From JAFAHD01 sp035654355 (GTDB lineage Bacteria > Vulcanimicrobiota > Vulcanimicrobiia > Eremiobacterales > Eremiobacteraceae): DNA of 6,636 nt. The DNA is taken from positions 1-6,636 of the forward strand of contig DASRXC010000028.1 of the NCBI GenBank assembly GCA_035654355.1. The letters run 5' to 3'. A program made the position numbers and the translations under genes. The notes beneath the pieces were generated by a model. It had not been told where the DNA came from and searched no databases. It saw nothing but the letters and a program-made list of their open reading frames with translations. Numbering within the stretch: the first letter of the stretch is position 1; the number at the start of each line of letters is the position of its first letter. Positions 1 through 5,712 of this stretch are shown piece after piece.

Positions 1-158
1 TGGCCAAGATGGAGCTGTGGACCAGTCGGGTCGATGCCGAGTTTGACGCGCAGCGGCCGGCTCTCGCTCAGGCGCGCGATCAAGTCGGGCTTTGTGACCA
101 CGTCGACGCAACGGCTGGTCAGCGCTTCGGCCATGCGAGCCGCGGCTTTGTCGCTCAT
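1..158 (-). CDS. tyrS: Tyrosyl-tRNA synthetase, N-terminal 52 residues (3' part beyond window edge)
   Basis: TyrS is the class I aminoacyl-tRNA synthetase that activates tyrosine with ATP and loads it onto tRNA(Tyr) in the cytoplasm. Translating the minus strand from the ATG at 158-156 gives 52 open codons running off the left edge. Residues 36-52 read LRVKLGIDPTGPQLHLG, and the edge falls two bases into the next codon (CA), as expected for the His that closes the class I HIGH-type signature (HLGH). The 'LRVKLGIDPT' form is typical of the type 2 bacterial TyrRS subfamily rather than the E. coli form ('GFDPTADSLHLGH'). The start lies 2 bases after the mutS2 stop. No convincing Shine-Dalgarno precedes it, so translation may depend on coupling or reinitiation; an in-frame ATG at codon 9 is a weaker alternative. 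The KMSKS loop and tRNA-binding domain are outside the window. Family assignment is firm despite the short length, because the motif is distinctive. Confidence 0.9.
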   Translation of the reverse strand, partial: MSDKAAARMAEALTSRCVDVVTKPDLIARLSESRPLRVKLGIDPTGPQLHLG

Positions 159-160
159 CG

Positions 161-2503
161 TTAGCGCACCGTTACGATGGTGACTCCGGAGCCGCCTTCC
201 TTATCTCCAGCCTGTGCGAAGCCCGCTGCTTGCGGGTGATCGCGCAAGAACTCGCGCAAGCCGCGTCCGAGCTGGCCGGTGCCTTTTCCGTGGATGATGC
301 GCAACTCGGACACGCCCGCGAGGCTCGCGCTATCGAGCGCCTTGTCGACGATCGGCATGGCCTCATCGACGCGCAATCCGCGAACGTCGATCTCCGTCGC
401 CGTGAGTTCTGGTGCGGCCACGCCGCTGACGCCTGTCCGATGAATGTCTGGCCTGCCAGCGGCGCTCGACGGCGCGCGTCGAAGCTCAGTGAGCGGAACG
501 ACAGTCTTCAGCGACCCTACGGTCACAAGCGCATCGCGCTCGTACACCTCGTCGATGCCGCCGACCGCATCCAAGCTTTGGACGAAGACGCGATCGCCTC
601 GTTGCAGCGGCGGTGCCGCTGCGTCTCCGGGCTCGGCCATCTGCAAACCGAGACTTTTGCGCATCTGTTCGAGCGTCGCGCTCAGATCCGGCGTCGCCGC
701 AGCAGTGCCACGCTGGCGCTTGCGCGACTCGCCTCCGAGTGCGGCACGCTCCATCAGCTCGGCTCGCGTTTGCCGCACGGCATCGTCAAGCATGACCGCA
801 GCGCGACGTTGGAATTGCGCACGCTCGCGCTCGAGCGCGGCTCGCGCTTCCTCGAGCGCCGACTCCAATCCGGCCGCTTCCTTGCGCAGCGCCTCCAGCT
901 CGGTTTGCCGCCGGACCAGCTCGGCGCGTTCGGCCGCCAGACCCTCGAACGCCGCCTCAAGCCGGCGGTTCTCTTCTCCCATCAACGATTCAGCACGCGC
1001 GATCAGCGGTGCCGGCAGACGCAGCGTCCGCGCGAGCGGAAACGCGTGCGATTGTCCAGGGACTCCCAGCGCGAGCACGTACGTCGGCTCGCTTGTCACC
1101 GGGTCGAACAGCATCGATGCGTTTGCGACACGTGCAGTGGCGGCTGCGAACACCTTGAGCTGCGTGAAATGCGTGGTCACTACCACGCACGCACCTGCGG
1201 CGAGCGCCGCCTCGATGAACGCCTGCGCAAGCGCCGCACCGGCTATCGGTTCGGTGCCGCTCCCGATCTCATCGACGAGCACCAGCGTGCCGCGATGCGC
1301 TCCACTGAGCGCCTCGCGCAGCGCTTGCAGGTGTGCCGAAAATGATGACAAGTTCTGGGCGATCGATTGTTCGTCGCCAAGGACGCACGCGATACGGTCG
1401 AACCATCCGATCTCCGTACCCGGCTGCGCCGGCAGTGGAATACCTGCATACGCTAACAGGCAGAACAACCCGATGGTCTTGAGCGCGACGCTCTTGCCGC
1501 CCATATTCGGCCCCGAGATCACCAGCGCATCAAACCCATGGCCCACATCGACCTCAAGGGGTTGCGCCGTTCTTGTCAAGAGCGGATGTCGTCCGCCGAC
1601 GATGCGTAACGCGTGCTCGTTCGTCAAGCGCGGCCGCAGCGCGGTGAGCGCGATGCCCCAACGCGCGACCGCGCCGAGCGCATCGAGCTCGGCGAGCAGT
1701 GCCGCGTTGGCCTCGAGCTCCTGCGCACGGCCTGCGACCATCGATGTCAATTGCGCGAGAATGCGGGCCGTTTCACGCTCCTCTGCTGCCTCAAGCGCGC
1801 GCAAGCGGTTGTTCGCCTCCACGGACGCCATCGGTTCGACATAGACAGTCGCTCCCGACGACGACTCATCGTGCACGACCCCGGCGAATTCCGCTGCGAA
1901 CTCCTTGCGGACTGGCACAACATAGCGGCCCGCGCGCACGGTGACGACCGGTTCAGAGAGCATCTTCGCGGTCGCCGGGGTGCGGGTGATGGCGGTGCAA
2001 CGCTCTCGGATCTCATCGTGCAACGACCGCTGTTGCCGCCGGATGCGCCCAAGCTCTGCAGATGCAGAGTCTGCGACGCGACCCTGCGGTTCGATCGCCT
2101 CGTCAAGGCGACCGATCAGGTCTTTCGTGTCGTGCCGGCGCCCGAGCACCGTCTTGAAGGTGCCTCGCGGCGCCGCGTCTTTGGGTGCGGACCGTGAGAC
2201 GTCGCGCAACGATCGTTCGGCGACGGCGATCGAGTGCAGCTCCGACCCGCTCAGCGGCGCACCCTTACTTGCGCGAGCGATCATGTCGGTGACGTCATCG
2301 ACTCCGCCGAACGCGATGTCGCCGCCAGCGTGCACGTACGCCGTTGCGTCTTCGACCAGTTGCTGACGCGCATCGGCAAGCGCTTCGGAGGGGAGCGGCG
2401 CGGCGGACGCCGCGGCGCGCTTCCCCGGCTCGCAGGTCGTCCGCGCAGCGATCTGCGCGATGACGTCGGAGAATTCGAGCGCCTTGAGGGACTCGTCAGC
2501 CAA
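161..2503 (-). CDS. mutS2: MutS2 family ATPase with C-terminal KOW and Smr regions
   Basis: At 780 residues this is normal length for MutS2, a dimeric MutS homologue lacking the mismatch-recognition domain. In Bacillus subtilis MutS2 acts on collided ribosomes; in Helicobacter pylori it suppresses recombination. Visible parts: MutS core/clamp-like region about 1-300; Walker A GPNMGGKS at 331-338; 'NLSSFSAHL' at 384-392, the MutS-family conserved segment; Walker B LVLVDE at 407-412; GSGTEP at 414-419; switch-type TTH at 443-445; a Glu/Arg/Ala-rich probable coiled coil about 510-585; a KOW-like region about 634-676 ('RGDRVFVQSL'); and an Smr domain 704-780 with IDVRG (the LDLR-type motif) and IIHGKGTG. 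The chosen start is TTG at 2503-2501, because the protein then opens MADESLKALEF, matching the family N-terminus (B. subtilis MQQKVLSALEF). It overlaps the end of gatB by 8 bases, implying translational coupling. Walker A has Met-Ser, as in true MutS, where MutS2 usually has Thr-Thr. Domain order and the lack of a mismatch-binding domain still make it MutS2. Confidence 0.95.
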   Translation of the reverse strand: MADESLKALEFSDVIAQIAARTTCEPGKRAAASAAPLPSEALADARQQLVEDATAYVHAGGDIAFGGVDDVTDMIARASKGAPLSGSELHSIAVAERSLRDVSRSAPKDAAPRGTFKTVLGRRHDTKDLIGRLDEAIEPQGRVADSASAELGRIRRQQRSLHDEIRERCTAITRTPATAKMLSEPVVTVRAGRYVVPVRKEFAAEFAGVVHDESSSGATVYVEPMASVEANNRLRALEAAEERETARILAQLTSMVAGRAQELEANAALLAELDALGAVARWGIALTALRPRLTNEHALRIVGGRHPLLTRTAQPLEVDVGHGFDALVISGPNMGGKSVALKTIGLFCLLAYAGIPLPAQPGTEIGWFDRIACVLGDEQSIAQNLSSFSAHLQALREALSGAHRGTLVLVDEIGSGTEPIAGAALAQAFIEAALAAGACVVVTTHFTQLKVFAAATARVANASMLFDPVTSEPTYVLALGVPGQSHAFPLARTLRLPAPLIARAESLMGEENRRLEAAFEGLAAERAELVRRQTELEALRKEAAGLESALEEARAALERERAQFQRRAAVMLDDAVRQTRAELMERAALGGESRKRQRGTAAATPDLSATLEQMRKSLGLQMAEPGDAAAPPLQRGDRVFVQSLDAVGGIDEVYERDALVTVGSLKTVVPLTELRRAPSSAAGRPDIHRTGVSGVAAPELTATEIDVRGLRVDEAMPIVDKALDSASLAGVSELRIIHGKGTGQLGRGLREFLRDHPQAAGFAQAGDKEGGSGVTIVTVR

Positions 2504-3950
2504 GGCGCTCTTTGAGCAGCCCCCGGACCATCTCGACGTTCGCCTTGCCGCGCGAAAGCTTCATCACTTGACCGACCAGAAACTCAAAAGCTTTCTCTTT
2601 GCCGGCCTTGTACGATGCGACCGAGTCGGCGTTCGCGGTGACCGCCTGATCCACAAACGCTGCGACCGCGCCCGTGTCGGAGGTTTGCGCGAGACCACGC
2701 TGCGCGACGACGTCGCCCGGATCGCGCCCCTCGACTATGACCGGCTCGATCACTTCCTTTGCAGCCTTGCCCGAGATCGTTCCGGCTGCGACCATCGCGA
2801 TCAGCGATCCGACCTGCGCCGGTGTGCCCTTGGCTTCGGCCAGTGTAAGCCCGGCGCGGTCGAGCACTTTGCGCACATCACCCATCATCCAATTCGCGGC
2901 TTGCTTCGGGTTGCCGCTCGCAGCGGCGACGGCCTCGAAGAATTCGGCATCCGAGCGTTCGCCGGTCAATACGCCCGCGTCGTAGGCCGACAGGCCGAAA
3001 TCGGAGACATAACGAGCGCGTTTCGCCGCAGGAAGCTCCGGCAGTTCGTCGCGCCAACGCGACAGCAGCGCGCGATCCAATTCAAGCGGCACCAAGTCGG
3101 GGTCTGGGAAATAGCGATAATCGTGCGCGAGCTCTTTTGAACGCATGGAGTGCGTCGTACCGCTGGACTCATCCCATCCGCGTGTCTCCTGCACGATGCG
3201 CTCGCCGTCGCGCAGGCAGGCGCGCATGCGCTCGATCTCGTGGTCGATCGCGCGGCCGACCGAACGGAATGAGTTGAGGTTCTTGATCTCGACCTTGGTG
3301 CCGAGCTCATGCGAGCCCACGGGCCGAATTGACACGTTTGCATCGCAGCGTAGCGAGCCTTCGTGCATCTTGACGTCGGACACACCGATGTAGGACATCA
3401 CGGCTTTGAGCTCGGCGAGATACTCCTCGGCTTCAGCCGCCGATGAGATCTCAGGCTCGCTGACAATCTCCATCAGCGGCACGCCGGCGCGATTGTAGTC
3501 GACGAGCGTGTACGCCGAGCGCGCGATGCTCTCGCCCGCGTGCACGTTCTTGCCGGTATCCTCTTCGAGATGGATGCGCGTCAATCTGACGCTCTTGCCT
3601 GAGGGAAGCGTCACGCCCCCACCGGTCGTGAGCGGCATGTCGTACTGCGAGATCTGATAATTCTTGGGCATATCCGGATAGAAGTAATTCTTGCGGTCGA
3701 ACTTTGAATAGTCGGCGATCGTGCAACCCAGGGCCGTGCCCGCCTTGCACAGGAATTCGACCGCTCGCGCGTTGGCAACCGGCAGGCTTCCGGGCAGCCC
3801 CAAACAGACTGGGCACACCAGCGTGTTCGGCGGCGCGCCGAACGCGTTCCGGCAGCCGCAGAACATTTTGCTCTGCGTCAGCAGCTCGACGTGCGCCTCG
3901 AGCCCGATCACCGCCTCGGTGTCAGTGGCCGCGCCGATCACCTTGCTCAC
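2496..3950 (-). CDS. gatB: Asp-tRNA(Asn)/Glu-tRNA(Gln) amidotransferase subunit B
   Basis: GatB is the tRNA-binding kinase subunit of the GatCAB amidotransferase. It phosphorylates the side chain of misacylated Glu-tRNA(Gln) or Asp-tRNA(Asn) and receives ammonia produced by GatA. The 484 residues match the family length. Seen in order: the opening VIGLEAHVELLTQSKMFCGC; four cysteines at 31, 33, 46 and 49 (CxC...CPVC), the known zinc-site pattern; the signature KNYFYPDMPKNYQISQYD at 87-104; DYNRAGVPLMEIV at 151-163; RCDANVSIRP at 201-210; KVEIKNLNSFR at 219-229; and a C-terminal helical tRNA-binding tail (about 330-484) ending in the conserved 'GKEKAFEFLVGQVMK...RGKAN' block. The start is GTG at 3950-3948, giving a 4-base GTGA overlap with the gatA stop, and it is supported by AAGGTG seven bases upstream. 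No truncation or missing key residue was seen. Whether the enzyme serves Gln, Asn or both cannot be told from GatB. Confidence 0.97.
   Translation of the reverse strand: MSKVIGAATDTEAVIGLEAHVELLTQSKMFCGCRNAFGAPPNTLVCPVCLGLPGSLPVANARAVEFLCKAGTALGCTIADYSKFDRKNYFYPDMPKNYQISQYDMPLTTGGGVTLPSGKSVRLTRIHLEEDTGKNVHAGESIARSAYTLVDYNRAGVPLMEIVSEPEISSAAEAEEYLAELKAVMSYIGVSDVKMHEGSLRCDANVSIRPVGSHELGTKVEIKNLNSFRSVGRAIDHEIERMRACLRDGERIVQETRGWDESSGTTHSMRSKELAHDYRYFPDPDLVPLELDRALLSRWRDELPELPAAKRARYVSDFGLSAYDAGVLTGERSDAEFFEAVAAASGNPKQAANWMMGDVRKVLDRAGLTLAEAKGTPAQVGSLIAMVAAGTISGKAAKEVIEPVIVEGRDPGDVVAQRGLAQTSDTGAVAAFVDQAVTANADSVASYKAGKEKAFEFLVGQVMKLSRGKANVEMVRGLLKERLG
2508..2513 (-). promoter_or_regulatory. Weak candidate ribosome binding site for the TTG start of mutS2
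   Basis: AAAGAG on the minus strand ends 4 bases before the TTG start and lies in the terminal codons of gatB. Sequence and spacing are both poor, so coupling to gatB termination (8-base overlap) is likely the main route of initiation. It matters because no ATG or GTG start is available at this position and the protein alignment calls for this TTG. Confidence 0.3.
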
Positions 3951-5425
3951 GCAGCATCACCTTCGCCGGCGTAGACCATCGGCGTGCGCGCCCACGCGTG
4001 GCGCGTCGCCTGCTCGTATGCGTGCGCAACGCCGAGCATGCGGCCTTCCTCGAAGGCAGGCGCTACCAGCTGTAGGCCGACTGGTAGCTCGTCGACGTAG
4101 CCCGCAGGAACCGACATCGCCGGAATGCCTGCGAGGCTCATGGGAATGGTGAAGTAATCCATGAGGTACATCGCGACCGGATCTTGGCTCTTCGCGCCCA
4201 GCTGGAACGGCGGACATGACACCGCCGGACACGCGATCACGTCGCAGCGCTGGAACGCCTCGTCGAAATCCTTCTTCATCAACGTGCGCACTTTTTGCGC
4301 GCGCACGTAGTACGCGTCGTAGTAGCCGGAGCTGAGCGCATATGTGCCGAGGATGACACGGCGCTTGACCTCCGGCCCAAAGCCTGCGGCGCGCGTCGCA
4401 TCGAACATCGAGAAGACGTCGGGACCGTCGACGCGCAAGCCGTAGCGCGCGCCGTCATAGCGCGCGAGATTTGAGGACGCCTCTGCGGGCGCGATCAGAT
4501 AATACGTCGCAAGGCCATATTTCGCGTGCGGCAAGGAAACCGTGACCAGCTCGGCGCCCAACGCACGCAGATCCTCATAGGCGCGCTGGTACAGCGCGTG
4601 CATCGCTTTGTCGGCGGCGATGCTCTCGTCGAATTCGGAGACGATGCCGATGCGGACGCCCTTCAGATCTTCCCGCAACCGGCCGGCGTAGTGCGGCACG
4701 TCGACGTTCGCGCTCGTCGAGTCCATCGGATCGTAGCCGGCGATCGCCTCGAGCGCGTCCGCGCTGTCGCGGACGTCCACAGTCATCGGGCCCGCTTGGT
4801 CGAGCGACGAAGCGAATGCGACGATCCCATAGCGCGACACCCGTCCGTACGTCGGCTTGACGCCGACGATGCCGCAGAACGACGCCGGCTCGCGGATCGA
4901 GCCGCCCGTGTCGGTACCGAACGCGATCGGTACGCAGCGCGCTCCTACAGTCGCCGCGCTGCCTCCCGAGCTTCCTCCCGGAACGTCTTCGATGCTCCAC
5001 GGATTGTGCGTCGCCTTGAACGCGGAATTCTCACATGACGACCCCATCGCAAACTCGTCCATGTTCGTCTTGCCGACGATGATCGCGCCCTGCGCTTCGA
5101 GACGCCGCACGACGGTTGCTGAGTACGGCGGCACGAAGTTCGCAAGGATCTTCGAGCCGGCGGTCGTGCGCACGCCTTGCGTACAAAAAAGATCTTTGAC
5201 CGCGACCGGTACGCCCGCGAGCAACCCGACGTCCTGACCGCGCGCGATCGCGGCATCGATCTCGCGCGCGCGTGCGAGCGCGCGCTCGGGCATCAGCTGC
5301 AAGTACGCCTGCAGCCGCGGCTCAGTCGCAGCGATGGCCGCCAGCGCCATCTCGGCAGCTTCGAGCGCCGTCATCTCGTGGCGCGCGATCGCGTCGCGTA
5401 TCTCGTGGCCGGTGTTCATCGTCAT
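3947..5425 (-). CDS. gatA: Asp-tRNA(Asn)/Glu-tRNA(Gln) amidotransferase subunit A (glutaminase)
   Basis: GatA is the amidase-signature subunit of GatCAB. It hydrolyses glutamine and passes ammonia to GatB. At 492 residues it is full length. The Ser-cisSer-Lys triad is visible: Lys77 in GVPVAVKDLF, Ser152 in PGGSSGGSA, and the nucleophile Ser176 in TDTGGSIREP; these correspond to K79, S154 and S178 of Staphylococcus aureus GatA. Other family blocks are GKTNMDEFAMGSS at 118-130, GIVGVKPTYGRVSRYG at 185-200, and the C-terminal IPAMSVPAG...LPVGLQLVAP region. One oddity is SIREPA where GatA normally has SIRQPA. The ATG at 5425-5423 overlaps the gatC stop in an ATGA. A second in-frame ATG two codons on (5419-5417) is an equally good start: it lies 2 bases after the gatC TGA and has GGA at usable spacing. 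The choice changes only two residues. It is co-translated with gatB (4-base GTGA overlap) and gatC. Confidence 0.97.
   Translation of the reverse strand: MTMNTGHEIRDAIARHEMTALEAAEMALAAIAATEPRLQAYLQLMPERALARAREIDAAIARGQDVGLLAGVPVAVKDLFCTQGVRTTAGSKILANFVPPYSATVVRRLEAQGAIIVGKTNMDEFAMGSSCENSAFKATHNPWSIEDVPGGSSGGSAATVGARCVPIAFGTDTGGSIREPASFCGIVGVKPTYGRVSRYGIVAFASSLDQAGPMTVDVRDSADALEAIAGYDPMDSTSANVDVPHYAGRLREDLKGVRIGIVSEFDESIAADKAMHALYQRAYEDLRALGAELVTVSLPHAKYGLATYYLIAPAEASSNLARYDGARYGLRVDGPDVFSMFDATRAAGFGPEVKRRVILGTYALSSGYYDAYYVRAQKVRTLMKKDFDEAFQRCDVIACPAVSCPPFQLGAKSQDPVAMYLMDYFTIPMSLAGIPAMSVPAGYVDELPVGLQLVAPAFEEGRMLGVAHAYEQATRHAWARTPMVYAGEGDAA
3958..3963 (-). promoter_or_regulatory. Ribosome binding site for gatB
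   Basis: On the minus strand AAGGTG lies 7 bases before the GTG start codon, inside the last codons of gatA. It is the best Shine-Dalgarno match among the junctions here. It supports GTG at 3950 as the gatB start and suggests gatB can recruit ribosomes itself as well as by coupling to gatA. Confidence 0.6.
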
Positions 5426-5709
5426 TCCAGAATGCGCGGCATCTTGAAGTACGGCCCTTCAGTAGCTGGCGCGTTTTGCAGCGCAGCGTCGTGATCGAGG
5501 CACGGCCGGATCTCGTCCGCGCGCAACACGTTGTGCAGCGGGATCACCTGCGCCGTCGGATGGACGTGCTCGACGTCGAGGGCTTGCAGCTCGCGGATGA
5601 ACTCGAAAAGCCGCCCGAACTGGGCGGAAAAGCGTTCGGCTTCCTCCGCGGTGAGCGGCAGGCGCGCGAGCTTCGCCACGTGAGCGATATCGATAGGCAC
5701 TTCAGGCAT
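5422..5709 (-). CDS. gatC: Asp-tRNA(Asn)/Glu-tRNA(Gln) amidotransferase subunit C
   Basis: GatC is the small subunit that wraps around GatA and GatB and stabilises the amidotransferase. The 95-residue product is family length and shows the usual layout: an N-terminal helix with 'IDIAHVAKLARLPLTAEEAE' (6-25), a second helix 'FGRLFEFIRELQALDVEHV', a middle loop 'PLHNVLRADEIRPCLD' (57-72) close to the family PxxNVxRxDExxPS pattern, then 'NAPATEGPYFKMPRILE' at the C-terminus, matching the family ending NAP...FxVPkIle. The ATG at 5709-5707 sits 3 bases after the methyltransferase stop, with a possible Shine-Dalgarno AAAGGG at 5719-5724. Its stop overlaps the gatA start. The contiguous C-A-B order means the three subunits are probably made in balanced amounts from one message. 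Nothing unusual was seen. Confidence 0.96.
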   Translation of the reverse strand: MPEVPIDIAHVAKLARLPLTAEEAERFSAQFGRLFEFIRELQALDVEHVHPTAQVIPLHNVLRADEIRPCLDHDAALQNAPATEGPYFKMPRILE

Positions 5710-5712
5710 CGT

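Noticed and set aside
156..163. A terminator between mutS2 and tyrS
   Set aside because: Only 2 bases separate the stop and the next start, and there is no hairpin with a T-run near the end of mutS2.
444..1844. A 466-residue plus-strand open frame (and a 371-residue one at 230-1345) opposite mutS2
   Set aside because: Both are antisense to a gene with clear Walker and Smr motifs. Their products are Ser/Ala/Arg-rich with no recognisable domain, as expected for antisense frames in GC-rich DNA where stops are rare.
2460..3140. A 226-residue plus-strand frame spanning the mutS2-gatB junction
   Set aside because: It is antisense to the conserved GatB C-terminus and the MutS2 start. The composition is Arg/His/Asp-rich with no known fold pattern.
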